NCBI RefSeq assembly: GCF_002921135.1
Contig: NZ_PQVJ01000054.1
Span: 1-39,785, forward strand
Reading direction: 5' to 3'
Source: Avibacterium gallinarum
Lineage (GTDB): Bacteria > Pseudomonadota > Gammaproteobacteria > Enterobacterales > Pasteurellaceae
Length of the DNA: 39,785 bases
Within the stretch, counting starts at the first letter, position 1, and every line of letters begins with the position of its first letter. The translations under genes and the position numbers were made by a program. This document shows positions 17,588-26,966 of this stretch, one piece after another. Under the pieces are notes generated by a model. That model was not told the DNA's origin. It did no database searches and worked only from the letters and a program-made list of their open reading frames with translations.

Positions 17588-19420
17588 ATGTGTGGAATTG
17601 TGGGTGCAGTAGCACAACGTGATGTAGCAGAAATTTTAGTCAATGGCTTACATCGTTTAGAATACCGTGGTTATGATTCAGCGGGTATTGCGGTGCTAGA
17701 TGCAAATCATAATATGCAAATCGTACGCCGTGTAGGTAAAGTAAAAGCTTTAGATGAAGCCCTTGAAGCACACCCAATTTTAGGTGGCACAGGGATCGCG
17801 CACACTCGTTGGGCAACGCACGGTGAACCTTCAGAAGCCAACGCTCACCCACATCGTTCTGGCAAAATTGCGGTGGTTCACAATGGAATTATCGAAAACT
17901 ACGAAGAATTGCGTGAAGAATTACAAAAACGCGGTTATGAATTCCTTTCGCAAACCGACACCGAAGTGATTGCCCACTTAGTGGAATGGGAATACCGCAG
18001 CGCTAGCTCATTATTAGAAGCGGTACAAAAAACCGTGGCACAATTGCGCGGCGCTTACGGTACGGTAGTAATGCACCAAGATGAACCTGAACATTTAGTG
18101 GTTGCGCGTTCTGGCAGCCCATTGGTTATCGGTTTAGGCGTGGGTGAAAACTTCCTTGCTTCCGATCCTTTAGCGCTATTAAGCGTAACGCGCCGTTTCA
18201 TTTATTTAGAAGAAGGCGATGTGGCGGAAATTTCTCGCCGTGATGTACAAATTTTTGATGCGCAAGGCAATGCCGTTGAGCGTGAAATGCACGAAGGGCA
18301 TTTTGAAGCCGATGCAGCAGACAAAGGGCAATATCGCCACTATATGCAAAAAGAAATTTTTGAACAACCTGTTGCGATTATGAACACCTTAGATGGCCGT
18401 ATTGTTAATGGTAAAGTCAATATTGATGCCATTGGCCCTAATGCAGCAGAAATCTTGAAAAAAGTGGAACACGTTCAAATTGTGGCGTGCGGAACGTCAT
18501 ACAATGCGGGAATGGTGGCACGCTATTGGTTTGAATCCATTGCTGGCGTAAGCTGTGATGTGGAAATTGCGTCAGAATTCCGCTATCGCAAATTTGTTAC
18601 TCGTCCAAATAGCCTGCTTATCACCCTTTCTCAATCGGGCGAAACCGCAGATACCTTGGCCGCATTACGCTTAGCCAAAGAATCAGGCTATATGACGGCA
18701 ATGACAATCTGTAACGTGGCAAGTTCTTCTTTAGTGCGTGAATCAGATTTCGCCTTTATGACCCGTGCGGGCGTGGAAATTGGCGTGGCATCAACCAAAG
18801 CCTTCACCACTCAATTAACCTGTTTATTATTATTAAATGCGGCAATCGGACGCTTAAAAGGCACAGTGAGCGAAGAGCAAGAACATCACATTGTACAGAC
18901 TTTACAACGTTTGCCAGCGCAAATTGAAAGCGCATTAGTTTACGATAAACAAATTGAAAAATTATCTGAAGATTTTGCTGATAAACACCACACCCTATTC
19001 TTAGGACGTGGCGAGTTTTACCCAATCGCAATGGAATCTGCCTTGAAATTGAAAGAAATTTCCTACATTCACGCAGAAGCCTATGCAGCTGGAGAATTAA
19101 AACACGGCCCACTGGCTTTAATTGATAGCGATATGCCTGTGATTGTGGTTGCGCCAGAAAATGATTTACTTGAAAAAGTGAAATCAAACATTGAAGAAGT
19201 GCGCGCCCGTGGCGGTCAGCTTTATATCTTTGCTGATCACGATGCCGGTTTTAGCGATGGTGAAGATTTCAAAACTATCGTGTTACCGAAAGTGGACGAA
19301 GTAACTGCACCAATTTTCTACACTGTGCCGTTACAACTGCTTTCTTACCATATTGCCTTAATCAAAGGCACAGACGTGGATCAACCGCGTAACCTTGCGA
19401 AAGCGGTAACGGTGGAATAA
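17588..19420 (+). CDS. glmS: Glutamine-fructose-6-phosphate aminotransferase (isomerizing)
   Basis: Makes glucosamine-6-phosphate from fructose-6-phosphate and glutamine, the first step to UDP-GlcNAc for peptidoglycan and lipopolysaccharide. The 610 residues (E. coli 609) comprise an N-terminal glutaminase domain with nucleophile Cys2 (MCGIVGAV), the THTRWATHG-type [13 protein letters not shown] loop and HNGIIENY. Two SIS sugar-isomerase domains follow ([17 protein letters not shown]; then [19 protein letters not shown]). The C-terminus ends [18 protein letters not shown] precedes the ATG. The 41-base gap from the DeoR-type gene, without a terminator, argues for cotranscription. Confidence 0.98.
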   Translation: MCGIVGAVAQRDVAEILVNGLHRLEYRGYDSAGIAVLDANHNMQIVRRVGKVKALDEALEAHPILGGTGIAHTRWATHGEPSEANAHPHRSGKIAVVHNGIIENYEELREELQKRGYEFLSQTDTEVIAHLVEWEYRSASSLLEAVQKTVAQLRGAYGTVVMHQDEPEHLVVARSGSPLVIGLGVGENFLASDPLALLSVTRRFIYLEEGDVAEISRRDVQIFDAQGNAVEREMHEGHFEADAADKGQYRHYMQKEIFEQPVAIMNTLDGRIVNGKVNIDAIGPNAAEILKKVEHVQIVACGTSYNAGMVARYWFESIAGVSCDVEIASEFRYRKFVTRPNSLLITLSQSGETADTLAALRLAKESGYMTAMTICNVASSSLVRESDFAFMTRAGVEIGVASTKAFTTQLTCLLLLNAAIGRLKGTVSEEQEHHIVQTLQRLPAQIESALVYDKQIEKLSEDFADKHHTLFLGRGEFYPIAMESALKLKEISYIHAEAYAAGELKHGPLALIDSDMPVIVVAPENDLLEKVKSNIEEVRARGGQLYIFADHDAGFSDGEDFKTIVLPKVDEVTAPIFYTVPLQLLSYHIALIKGTDVDQPRNLAKAVTVE

Positions 19421-19426
19421 TTTTTC

Positions 19427-19462
19427 AAACAGCCTTGTAATGATTTGCAAGGCTGTTTTTTT
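19427..19462 (+). terminator. Terminator of glmS
   Basis: The 11-bp stem AAACAGCCTTG / CAAGGCTGTTT with a 10-base loop is followed by a T run. Confidence 0.9.
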
Positions 19463-19590
19463 ATTTGCTTACAGCAGTCAAATTAACTACACTATGTGCG
19501 CTTTTTGGGGTGCGCTTTTTAAGGCACGCTTTTAGCAAACTTCCTTTCTTAACACTTTAAAGGCTACCCGTGAGTAGCAAAAGGACATCT

Positions 19591-20820
19591 ATGAACAACA
19601 AAGTAAATGATTATGGCTGGAAAGCCTTGATCGGCTCTGCCGTGGGCTATGCAATGGACGGCTTCGACTTACTCATTCTCGGCTTTATGCTCAGCGCAAT
19701 TTCTGCGGATTTAGCCCTATCAAGCGCACAAGCAGGCTCTTTGGTTACTTGGACATTAATCGGCGCAGTGGCGGGGGGCATTACTTTTGGCGCATTAAGC
19801 GATCGTTATGGCCGTGTGCGAGTATTAACGTGGACAATCGTGCTATTTGCCGTGTTTACTGGCTTATGTGCGCTCGCACAAGGTTATTGGGATTTATTAA
19901 TTTACCGCACTATTGCAGGTATTGGTTTAGGTGGTGAATTTGGTATTGGAATGGCATTAGCAGCGGAGGCTTGGCCTGCTCGCCATCGTGCAAAAGCCGC
20001 TTCTTATGTGGCATTAGGCTGGCAAGTAGGCGTGCTAGGTGCAGTGTTACTTACACCATTATTATTGCCAATCATCGGCTGGCGCGGAATGTTTATTGTG
20101 GGTATTTTCCCTGCTTTCGTGGCGTGGTATTTGCGGGCAAAATTACACGAGCCAGAAATTTTTACTGAAAAACAGACCGCACTTTCCGCTACGGCACAAT
20201 CGAAATGGCAGGCATTCCGTCAATCTTTCCAATTATTAGTGAAAGATAAACAAACCGCCAAAGTCAGCCTAGGAGTGGTGGTGCTGACTTCCGTACAGAA
20301 TTTTGGTTATTACGGCATAATGATCTGGCTACCTAATTTCTTGTCTAAACAGCTTGGCTTTAGCTTAACTAAATCTGGCGTTTGGACGGCGGTAACCGTA
20401 TGTGGAATGATGAGCGGCATCTGGATTTTTGGGCGCCTTGCGGACAAAATCGGACGCAAACCAAGTTTTCTGCTTTTCCAACTTGGCGCCGTAATCAGTG
20501 TGATTACCTACTCACAACTGACCGATCCAAACGCAATGCTGATTGCAGGAGCCTTTCTCGGAATGTTCGTAAATGGAATGATGGGCGGCTACGGTGCATT
20601 AATGGCAGAAGCTTACCCAACTCAAGCCCGAGCAACTGCACAAAATGTGCTATTTAATATCGGGCGTGCGGTTGGTGGTTTCGGCCCTGTGGTCGTCGGT
20701 GCTGTGGTGGCAAGTTATTCGTTTTCCACCGCGATTGCGTTCCTTGCGCTGATTTATGTAATCGATATGATCGCCACCATTTTCTTAATTCCAGAATTGA
20801 AAGGCAAAGCCTTGGATTAA
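19591..20820 (+). CDS. Major facilitator superfamily transporter, sugar/organic-acid type
   Basis: Twelve-segment secondary transporter of about 409 residues. The loop between helices 2 and 3 reads GALSDRYGRVR, the MFS signature. A second copy, FGRLADKIGRKP, sits in the other half. The first helix contains the charged MDGFDLLILG seen in aromatic-acid and sialate-type carriers, so an organic-anion substrate is likely. I cannot name it. I start at ATG 19591, with AAAGGA (19580-19585) 5 bases ahead. GTG at 19570 would add seven residues without a ribosome-binding site. It is a single-gene unit between two terminators, with an uptake sequence at 20176. Confidence 0.85.
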   Translation: MNNKVNDYGWKALIGSAVGYAMDGFDLLILGFMLSAISADLALSSAQAGSLVTWTLIGAVAGGITFGALSDRYGRVRVLTWTIVLFAVFTGLCALAQGYWDLLIYRTIAGIGLGGEFGIGMALAAEAWPARHRAKAASYVALGWQVGVLGAVLLTPLLLPIIGWRGMFIVGIFPAFVAWYLRAKLHEPEIFTEKQTALSATAQSKWQAFRQSFQLLVKDKQTAKVSLGVVVLTSVQNFGYYGIMIWLPNFLSKQLGFSLTKSGVWTAVTVCGMMSGIWIFGRLADKIGRKPSFLLFQLGAVISVITYSQLTDPNAMLIAGAFLGMFVNGMMGGYGALMAEAYPTQARATAQNVLFNIGRAVGGFGPVVVGAVVASYSFSTAIAFLALIYVIDMIATIFLIPELKGKALD

Positions 20821-20826
20821 TCGGTA

Positions 20827-20866
20827 AAAATGATGAGTTGTTTGGTTATGCTCATCATTTTTTTTT
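20827..20866 (+). terminator. Terminator of the MFS gene
   Basis: The stem AAATGATGAG / CTCATCATTT with a 13-base loop is followed by a long T run. Confidence 0.88.
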
Positions 20867-20871
20867 CTGGA

Positions 20872-20900
20872 TTGACAATTCCTTACATTTAACCCATAAA
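20872..20900 (+). promoter_or_regulatory. Candidate promoter of ftsE
   Basis: TTGACA (20872-20877), 17-base spacer, CATAAA (20895-20900). A TATAAT at 20929-20934 is a second candidate -10 but has no matching -35. Confidence 0.5.
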
Positions 20901-20969
20901 TTTCTGCTCAAAAAATAAGAATATCCGTTATAATCATTCGCTTAACATAAAAAGAAAGAGATAACAACG

Positions 20970-21620
20970 ATGATACGCTTTGAAAACGTCAGCAAGGCTT
21001 ATTTAGGTGGCAAGCCAGCCTTGCAGGGATTAAACTTTCATCTTCCGGTTGGGAGTATGAGCTATGTTCTCGGGCATTCTGGCGCGGGGAAAAGTACCCT
21101 ATTGAAACTTATTATGGGTATGGAGCGTGCCAATGGCGGGCAAATTTGGTTTAACGGACACGATATTACACGCCTGTCTAAACACGAATTGCCCTTCTTA
21201 CGCCGCCAAATTGGTATGGTGCATCAAGATTATCGTCTGCTTGCCGATCGTTGTATTGTGGATAATGTGGCGTTGCCGCTTATCATTGCAGGAATTCACC
21301 CAAAAGAGGCGCAAAGCCGAGCCTTAGTGGCGTTAGATCGCGTTGGCTTGCGTGATCGTGCTAATCACTTACCAATCCATTTATCGGGTGGTGAACAACA
21401 ACGTGTCGATATTGCTCGCGCCATTGTACATAAGCCACAATTATTGCTCGCTGATGAGCCAACAGGCAATTTAGATAACGCCCTTTCGCTGGATATTTTT
21501 AATTTATTTGAAGAGTTTAATCGTCTTGGAATGACCGTGTTAATTGCCACGCACGATATTAATATTGTTCAGCAAAAACCAAAACCTTGTTTAATTTTAG
21601 AACAAGGCCATTTACGTTAG
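20970..21620 (+). CDS. ftsE: Cell division ATP-binding protein FtsE
   Basis: ATPase partner of FtsX. FtsEX sits at the division ring and switches on septal peptidoglycan hydrolases. The 216-residue protein has Walker A GHSGAGKST (about 35-43), the ABC signature LSGGEQQR (about 139-146) and Walker B LLLADEPTGNLD, plus the switch histidine in IATHDI. The start MIRFENVSKAYLGGKPALQG is typical. ftsX normally abuts or overlaps ftsE. Here a roughly 265-bp inverted-repeat element lies directly after the stop codon, so the usual coupling is broken. Confidence 0.96.
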   Translation: MIRFENVSKAYLGGKPALQGLNFHLPVGSMSYVLGHSGAGKSTLLKLIMGMERANGGQIWFNGHDITRLSKHELPFLRRQIGMVHQDYRLLADRCIVDNVALPLIIAGIHPKEAQSRALVALDRVGLRDRANHLPIHLSGGEQQRVDIARAIVHKPQLLLADEPTGNLDNALSLDIFNLFEEFNRLGMTVLIATHDINIVQQKPKPCLILEQGHLR

Positions 21621-21886
21621 GGCTTGTTGATAATTCATTGTGCATTTGAGTTATCGTTTAAAATTAGCGCAATCGCGGCGCCGTTCAAAACTAAGAATGG
21701 TTCTCTTAGTGAGAACGGTAACAAAGAGTGCGCTAATTTTAAACCTAACCCGAAGGGCTGAGGCTATTTTTCGTGATAGCAATGTTGAATGTGGTTCGTT
21801 TAGCCTAACTAAACGTCCGTGCGTTCGCCTTGTTCTCACAAAAAATAGCCATCAGCTCAAATGTACAATGAATTATTAACGAACCC
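21620..21886. mobile_element. MITE-like structured element between ftsE and ftsX
   Basis: Ends are 30-base inverted repeats (21621-21650 and 21856-21885) that match at 26 of 30 positions; adding one G at each end keeps the match. Inside lies arm 1, a perfect 16-bp stem (21656-21671 with 21729-21744) enclosing CCGTTC/GAACGG and ACTAAGA/TCTTAGT. Next comes a mini-hairpin CCC-GAA-GGG (21749-21757). Arm 2 pairs 21762-21776 with 21836-21850 (14 of 15) and encloses CGTTTAG/CTAAACG (21797-21815). As RNA, three of the four terminal mismatches become G-U pairs. It has no credible gene. A non-autonomous transposable element is my reading. No target duplication is obvious. Confidence 0.6.
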
Positions 21887-21899
21887 CAAGGAAAGCCCA

Positions 21900-22814
21900 A
21901 TGAGTTCTCGTCCAATCAATGCTTCTTGGTGGGTACAAACCCATTATGTGCTAAGAGCCGTGCTGGCAGATCTAATTAAGAAAAAATATGCGACCTTATT
22001 AACCATTCTTGTTATTGCCGTTTCGCTGACTGTGCCAACGGTGAGCTATTTATTGTGGAAAAATATTCATCAGGCCACCACGCAATTTTATCCTGAAAGT
22101 GAACTAACGGTTTATTTACATAAAAATCTTACGGAAGCCGATGCCAATTTAGTGGTGGAAAAAATTCGCCAACAAGCTGGGGTGGAAAGCCTGAATTATG
22201 TTTCTCGCCAAGAGAGCCTTAATGAGTTCAAAAATTGGTCTGGTTTCACTGAGGGCTTGGATATTTTAGATGATAATCCACTGCCTGCGGTGGTGATTAT
22301 TAAACCTGCCAAGGACTACAACGAAAGTCAAAAACGCAATGAGTTGCGGGAAAATCTCGCCAAAATTAAAGGCGTACAAGAAGTGCGTTTAGACAATAAT
22401 TTAATGGAAAAACTCACCGCACTTTCGTGGCTGATTGCTCATATTGCAGTGGTTTGTACCATTTTGATGACCATTTCTGTTTTCCTTGTAATTGGCAACA
22501 GTATTCGTTCTGATGTGTACAGCAATAAAGCCAATATTGAAGTAATGAAACTGCTTGGCGCAACGGATCAATTTATCCTACGCCCTTTCCTTTATACCGG
22601 CATAATTTATGCCGTGCTGGGCGGATTATTTGCCTGCATTTTCAGTGCCATTGTGATTGGTTATTTCACCAGTGCGGTGAAATATGTAACAGACATTTTC
22701 GCCGTAAACTTTGAGCTACACGGCATAATGATCGGTGAGTTGCTCTTTCTGCTCGCAATGTGCGCGCTGGTGGGCTACACCGCAGCTTGGTTATCAGCGA
22801 AAAAATACAGCTAA
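21900..22814 (+). CDS. ftsX: Cell division protein FtsX
   Basis: Membrane partner of FtsE. The 304-residue protein has a cytoplasmic N-terminus, a first membrane helix (TLLTILVIAVSLTVPTV), and a periplasmic domain with the family's FYPESELTVYL and SLNYVSRQESLNEFKNWSGF stretches. Three C-terminal helices follow, with the EVMKLLGATDQFILRPFLY motif. I start at ATG 21900, with AAGGA (21889-21893) 6 bases ahead. An earlier in-frame ATG at 21861 lies within the inserted element's right repeat. The ribosome-binding site lies just outside the element, which may explain why ftsX remained expressible. Uptake sequence at 22426. Confidence 0.95.
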   Translation: MSSRPINASWWVQTHYVLRAVLADLIKKKYATLLTILVIAVSLTVPTVSYLLWKNIHQATTQFYPESELTVYLHKNLTEADANLVVEKIRQQAGVESLNYVSRQESLNEFKNWSGFTEGLDILDDNPLPAVVIIKPAKDYNESQKRNELRENLAKIKGVQEVRLDNNLMEKLTALSWLIAHIAVVCTILMTISVFLVIGNSIRSDVYSNKANIEVMKLLGATDQFILRPFLYTGIIYAVLGGLFACIFSAIVIGYFTSAVKYVTDIFAVNFELHGIMIGELLFLLAMCALVGYTAAWLSAKKYS

Positions 22815-22842
22815 TCTTTACGTTTTCTTTGTGCTTTCTTTT

Positions 22843-22875
22843 AATCCCCTTTGCTCTATGACAAAGGGGATTTTT
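22843..22875 (+). terminator. Terminator of ftsEX
   Basis: The 11-bp stem AATCCCCTTTG / CAAAGGGGATT with an 8-base loop is followed by T residues. The rest of the 324-base gap to asd (22876-23138) is AT-rich. I could not place a convincing promoter in it. Confidence 0.9.
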
Positions 22876-23138
22876 CTTTTCCTTTCTAGTTTCTTTCCGA
22901 TTTTTTCAATGAGCGGTCAGTGAAATTAAAAATTCTTTGTTGAAAGATCAATTATTCGCAACTTTTTTTAGAAAAACGCTTGCTTTTGTTTACGCTATCT
23001 TGTACGTTTTTTTGCACGGTTTAACGTAATTAATTTCCTGTGAATTAAAGCTGAATGGTTATTTCTTTTACCCCTTTTTCTGTGCATAATTCACTCAGAT
23101 TTTATTTTCAACACAACATTACTTATAAGGAAAATTTT

Positions 23139-24254
23139 ATGCAAAACGTTGGTTTTATCGGTTGGCGTGGAATGGTTGGCTCGGTGCTAATGGATCGTAT
23201 GCAACAAGAAAATGATTTCGCGAACATCAATCCTATCTTTTTCACCACTTCACAAGCAGGTCAAAAAGCGCCTGTATTTGCAGGTAAAGATGCAGGCGTG
23301 TTAAAAGATGCCTTTGACATCGCTGAATTACAAAAATTAGATATTATCGTTACCTGCCAAGGTGGTGATTACACCAACGAAGTGTATCCAAAATTAAAAG
23401 CAACCGGCTGGAACGGCTATTGGATTGACGCTGCTTCTGCATTGCGTATGGACAAAGATGCCATCATCGTGCTTGATCCAGTAAACCAAAACGTAATCAG
23501 CGAAGGGCTAAAAAATGGCGTGAAAACCTTTGTTGGCGGAAACTGTACAGTAAGTTTAATGTTAATGGCGCTAGGCGGTTTATTTGAACGTGATTTAGTG
23601 GAATGGGTATCTGTTGCCACTTACCAAGCGGCTTCTGGTGCGGGCGCAAAAAATATGCGTGAATTATTGGTGCAAATGGGTGAATTAGAAGATTCTGTTA
23701 AAGCAGAATTAGCCGATCCCGCTTCATCAATTTTAGACATTGAACGCAAAGTAACCGCAAAAATGCGTGATGCGTCATTCCCGATTGATAACTTCGGCGC
23801 ACCACTTGCAGGCAGCTTAATTCCTTGGATCGACAAATTATTGCCAGAAACAGGGCAAACTAAAGAAGAATGGAAAGGCTACGCAGAAACCAACAAAATT
23901 TTAGGTTTAAGCGACAATCCAATTCCAGTGGACGGTTTATGCGTGCGTATCGGCGCATTACGCTGCCACAGCCAAGCATTCACCATTAAGTTGAAAAAAG
24001 ATTTACCATTAGACGAAATCGAGCAAATTTTGGCTTCTCACAACGAATGGGTGAAAGTGATTCCAAACGACAAAGAAACCACCTTGCGTGAATTAACGCC
24101 TGCTAAAGTAACAGGTACATTAAGCGTACCAGTGGGACGTTTACGCAAATTGGCAATGGGGCCTGAATATCTTGCTGCTTTCACTGTTGGTGACCAATTA
24201 TTATGGGGCGCAGCAGAACCTGTTCGCCGCATTTTAAAACAGTTAGTGGCTTAA
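23139..24254 (+). CDS. asd: Aspartate-semialdehyde dehydrogenase
   Basis: Reduces aspartyl phosphate to aspartate semialdehyde, the branch point to lysine/diaminopimelate, threonine and methionine. The 371 residues equal the H. influenzae enzyme's length as I remember it. The NADP-binding start is [21 protein letters not shown]. The active-site cysteine lies in [10 protein letters not shown] (about residue 136) and the catalytic histidine in [17 protein letters not shown] start at ATG 23139, preceded by AAGGAAAATTTT. The open frame continues 28 codons upstream, but that part is unlike the family. The gene stands alone, with its own terminator built on an uptake sequence. Confidence 0.97.
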   Translation: MQNVGFIGWRGMVGSVLMDRMQQENDFANINPIFFTTSQAGQKAPVFAGKDAGVLKDAFDIAELQKLDIIVTCQGGDYTNEVYPKLKATGWNGYWIDAASALRMDKDAIIVLDPVNQNVISEGLKNGVKTFVGGNCTVSLMLMALGGLFERDLVEWVSVATYQAASGAGAKNMRELLVQMGELEDSVKAELADPASSILDIERKVTAKMRDASFPIDNFGAPLAGSLIPWIDKLLPETGQTKEEWKGYAETNKILGLSDNPIPVDGLCVRIGALRCHSQAFTIKLKKDLPLDEIEQILASHNEWVKVIPNDKETTLRELTPAKVTGTLSVPVGRLRKLAMGPEYLAAFTVGDQLLWGAAEPVRRILKQLVA

Positions 24255-24279
24255 TTTTTAACTAACAAAACTCATAGAG

Positions 24280-24320
24280 AAGCACCGCATGGCTGAAAAT
24301 AAAGTGCGGTGCTTTTTTTT
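24280..24320 (+). terminator. Terminator of asd containing an uptake sequence
   Basis: AAGCACCGCA (24280-24289) pairs with TGCGGTGCTT (24305-24314), followed by TTTTTT. The right arm includes the exact uptake sequence 24302-24310. Another copy lies at 24413-24421, between this terminator and pldB. Confidence 0.88.
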
Positions 24321-24537
24321 GTGAATTTTTTAAGGCGGATTGAATGGGTAACCTGTGTTATTTTCCTTTGAATGTTGATCTGGCTGCTGGACAAAAATAA
24401 TGAAAAAAAAACACCGCACTTTAAAAATGTGAGATTTTATCAACAAGCAAGGAAGTCTGATGTGGCATTAATGTTCTATCTTTCTTGCACGCTTTCCTTT
24501 ATGATTGGGACATCTTTGTTTTATTGATGGTAAGCTG

Positions 24538-25527
24538 ATGTCAAATTGTCTACACCGAGAACCCCATTTTTGTCGCTTTGCGTTGCAGCAATTAATGCCC
24601 TTTGTGGATCAATTTCCTATCCAATATTTAACGGGTAAACAGGGTTGCCAAATTGCCTATCGCCATTTTTTGCACGCCGAAAGCTCGCCAAGTGCGGCGC
24701 GAAAATTGATGATTTTAGTCAATGGACGGGCGGAGAATATGCTGAAATGGTCGGAGTTGGCTTATGATTTTTATCAGTGGGGTTATGATGTGCTGCTTTT
24801 CGATCACCGTGGGCAGGGCTATTCGCAGCGTCTATTGGCGGATAAAGACAAAGGCTATATTGATGAATTTCGCTTTTACTGCGAGGATATGGACGCGGTC
24901 ATCAAGCAGCTCACTCAGCATTCTGATTATTCGCAACAATATCTGCTCGCTCATTCTTTAGGCTCGCTAATTTCGGCTTATTATTTAGCGAACTATGATC
25001 ATCATATTCAAAGTGCCGTGCTTTCTTCACCATTTTTTGGCTTGCCAACCAAGCATTTATTACGCGATGAGCTGATTATTAATTTGATGATGTTATTCGG
25101 CCAAGGGCAACGCTATGTGTTCGGCAAGAGCGCCTATAAACCCGCCAATCTGGATCAAAATGAACTCAGTTTTTGCAAAACCAGAATGAAATGGATGAAC
25201 CGCATTAATCGTTATTTTCCCGAATTAAGCCTTGGTGGACCAACGTTCCGCTGGGTGCATTTGTGTTTAACCGCTATTAAAGGGCTGGAAAAAATTTTGT
25301 CGCGCATTGAAATTCCCGTTTTAGTTTTGCAAGCTGGCAAAGAAAAGATCGTAGAAAATGCACAGTTGGAAAAATTGGTCGCCTGCTTGCCAAAAGGGCA
25401 ACTCATTACAGTGGAAAATGCCAAGCACGAGATTTTGTTTGAACGGGATAAAATTCGCGCCGAAGCCTTAAGCGCGGTGCAAGCCTTTATTTCCAATAAC
25501 GGTACAACAGCACGCCAAATAGCGTAA
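24538..25527 (+). CDS. pldB: Lysophospholipase L2
   Basis: Alpha/beta hydrolase that cleaves lysophospholipids at the inner membrane. The 329-residue protein (E. coli 340) has a DHRGQGYS strand-loop and a nucleophile elbow AHSLGS (PldB of E. coli has AHSMGG). Near the end it has the catalytic histidine in [13 protein letters not shown], a PldB hallmark. I start at ATG 24538 after the weak ribosome-binding site GGTAAG. A TTG at 24505 is possible. Position next to yigL matches E. coli synteny (pldB-yigL), but here yigL is inverted with crcB between them. The 3' end overlaps crcB by 41 bases. Confidence 0.9.
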   Translation: MSNCLHREPHFCRFALQQLMPFVDQFPIQYLTGKQGCQIAYRHFLHAESSPSAARKLMILVNGRAENMLKWSELAYDFYQWGYDVLLFDHRGQGYSQRLLADKDKGYIDEFRFYCEDMDAVIKQLTQHSDYSQQYLLAHSLGSLISAYYLANYDHHIQSAVLSSPFFGLPTKHLLRDELIINLMMLFGQGQRYVFGKSAYKPANLDQNELSFCKTRMKWMNRINRYFPELSLGGPTFRWVHLCLTAIKGLEKILSRIEIPVLVLQAGKEKIVENAQLEKLVACLPKGQLITVENAKHEILFERDKIRAEALSAVQAFISNNGTTARQIA

Positions 25528-25870
25528 ACAGCAGACTGCCGCCAAGATGCAAAGTAATAATTGCCAGCGCAGATAGCCATTTTTCCGTTAAAAAATCATT
25601 CACTACTTCAGCGGAAAAGGAAGAAAAGGTGGTGAGGCTGCCTAAAAATCCAGTGATTAAAAATAATCGCCACTCGCTAGAAACTTGCGGATATTGCCAA
25701 AGTAAAGCGATCAAAATACCGATAAAAAAACAGCCAAGATAATTGGCGATAAGCGTGCCAAAGGCAAGAAAAGAAAACAGCGGATTTAGCAATTCGCTCA
25801 AGCCCCAACGGGTGCAAGCGCCCATTACAGCACCGCTGCTTATGATGAGTAAAGATTGCCAAATCGCCAT
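25487..25870 (-). CDS. crcB: Fluoride ion channel CrcB/Fluc
   Basis: Small dual-topology membrane protein that exports fluoride. The 127 residues form four membrane segments. Family motifs present are [10 protein letters not shown] in helix 1, [15 protein letters not shown] in helix 2 with the pore asparagine, and [15 protein letters not shown] with the phenylalanine-box and sodium-site threonines in helix 3. It lies 19 bases downstream of yigL on the minus strand, so the two are probably cotranscribed. There is no room for a fluoride riboswitch just upstream. Its last 41 bases overlap the convergent pldB, and no terminator is visible at the junction. Confidence 0.93.
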   Translation of the reverse strand: MAIWQSLLIISSGAVMGACTRWGLSELLNPLFSFLAFGTLIANYLGCFFIGILIALLWQYPQVSSEWRLFLITGFLGSLTTFSSFSAEVVNDFLTEKWLSALAIITLHLGGSLLFTLFGVLLYRYWK

Positions 25871-25889
25871 TTTTTACCTGCTTTCTAAC

Positions 25890-26708
25890 TTAATACACGC
25901 CAAAAGTAGCACGCAAATAGCTCGCTACTGCTTCGTGGCGGTTCAAGCCAATTTGCTCTAACTGCGGACAAGCCAGCACCAAGCGCGGATCGGCATTGCC
26001 CATAATGCAACCTTTGCCTACTTCGCTGAGCATTTCTATATCATTCATACCATCGCCAAAGGCAATGCACGCGTTCAAGCTATATTCACGCCCCTGTACC
26101 ACTTGGGCAAGTGCGGTAGCTTTTGACACGTTTTTATTCATAATCTCTAAACACTGCGGCGTGGAATAGGTAATATAAATCGCATCGCCAAAACGCGCTT
26201 TCAAATGCGCTTCAATCGGGGCGAGATCAGCGGGTGTGCGTCCAATAAAAAATACTTTCTCCGTGCCACGCCCGTGGTGGTGCTGGAAATCCACCACCTG
26301 ATAGCTAAAGCCAGAATCTTGATGATATTTCGCCAACTCGGGCAAATCTAAACTAATAAACCAGCCTTCATCTTGATAGCTATTGACGAAAACATTTTTT
26401 TCATCGTACGGGGTTTGCATTATCTCAAGGGCAATGTCCTCAGGCAGACTGTTGCTTAATAACAATTCACCTTGCAGGTTATGCACCCTTGCACCGTTTG
26501 AGGTAATCATCACCGCGTTATCAAGCTTCACTTTACCGAGAATGTGAGCGACATCTTGATGACTTCGCCCAGTGGCAAGGATAACATCAATCTTTTTTTG
26601 TGCCAGTTTTTCAAGGGTTTCAATAGTAAAATCACCGATAACGTGATCCCCATTGAGCAATGTGCCGTCTAAATCTGAAACCACAGCACGAAATGGTCGA
26701 TTTTGCAT
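25890..26708 (-). CDS. yigL: HAD-IIB (Cof-type) sugar/pyridoxal phosphatase, YigL-like
   Basis: Cytosolic haloacid-dehalogenase phosphatase; E. coli YigL acts on pyridoxal phosphate and sugar phosphates. The 272-residue protein shows motif I SDLDGTLLN (nucleophile and acid aspartates), motif II ILATGR, a type IIB cap in the middle, motif III lysine in NKNVSKATAL, and motif IV FGDGMNDIEML. I start at ATG 26706-26708, with GGAG 7 bases upstream. A TTG two codons earlier overlaps that site. Neighbour pldB supports the YigL assignment. An uptake sequence lies at 26109. Confidence 0.9.
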   Translation of the reverse strand: MQNRPFRAVVSDLDGTLLNGDHVIGDFTIETLEKLAQKKIDVILATGRSHQDVAHILGKVKLDNAVMITSNGARVHNLQGELLLSNSLPEDIALEIMQTPYDEKNVFVNSYQDEGWFISLDLPELAKYHQDSGFSYQVVDFQHHHGRGTEKVFFIGRTPADLAPIEAHLKARFGDAIYITYSTPQCLEIMNKNVSKATALAQVVQGREYSLNACIAFGDGMNDIEMLSEVGKGCIMGNADPRLVLACPQLEQIGLNRHEAVASYLRATFGVY

Positions 26709-26813
26709 AGTCAAACTCCTTCAACAAAACGGGAATATGATAGCAAATTATGCGAAAAAATGACCGCACTTTTTATTTTCCTAGGAAAACGATTGCGAAA
26801 TGTAAAAAATTCC

Positions 26814-26841
26814 TTGATTTCTATTTTGAATGTGGTATCAA
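26814..26841 (+). promoter_or_regulatory. Candidate promoter of the ilv operon
   Basis: TTGATT (26814-26819), 16-base spacer, TATCAA (26836-26841). The start would fall near 26848, about 35 bases before the leader peptide. Confidence 0.45.
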
Positions 26842-26882
26842 TAACAGCATTAAAAGCGGAATGCTTAAATCGGATTCAGACA

Positions 26883-26966
26883 ATGACAAAATTTTATTCT
26901 CTTATTGGCATTATTATTAACCTCGTGGTGGTGAACACTGCGGGGTTTTGGCTTGCTAACAAATAG
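26883..26966 (+). CDS. ilvL: ilv operon leader peptide
   Basis: A 27-residue peptide MTKFYSLIGIIINLVVVNTA... that senses branched-chain aminoacyl-tRNA supply. It contains the run L-I-G-I-I-I-N-L-V-V-V, i.e. five-codon clusters of ATT and three consecutive GTG codons. This recalls the E. coli ilvGMEDA leader peptide (MTALLRVISLVVISVVVIII...). It ends 30 bases before a terminator and 94 bases before ilvG. The longer open frame that starts at 26703 would include this peptide, but it begins inside the yigL 5' region. The ribosome-binding site is weak (GGATTCAGA). Confidence 0.85.
   Translation: MTKFYSLIGIIINLVVVNTAGFWLANK

Noticed and set aside
22876-23138. Lysine riboswitch or leader peptide upstream of asd
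   Set aside because: The region is AT-rich with no recognisable aptamer, no lysine-codon run and no convincing promoter.
25871-25889. Fluoride riboswitch upstream of crcB
   Set aside because: Only 19 bases separate crcB from yigL on the minus strand, too short for the aptamer.
26703-26966. 87-codon open frame ending at the ilvL stop
   Set aside because: Only its last 27 codons look like a translated leader peptide. The upstream part overlaps the yigL start region and an uptake sequence.
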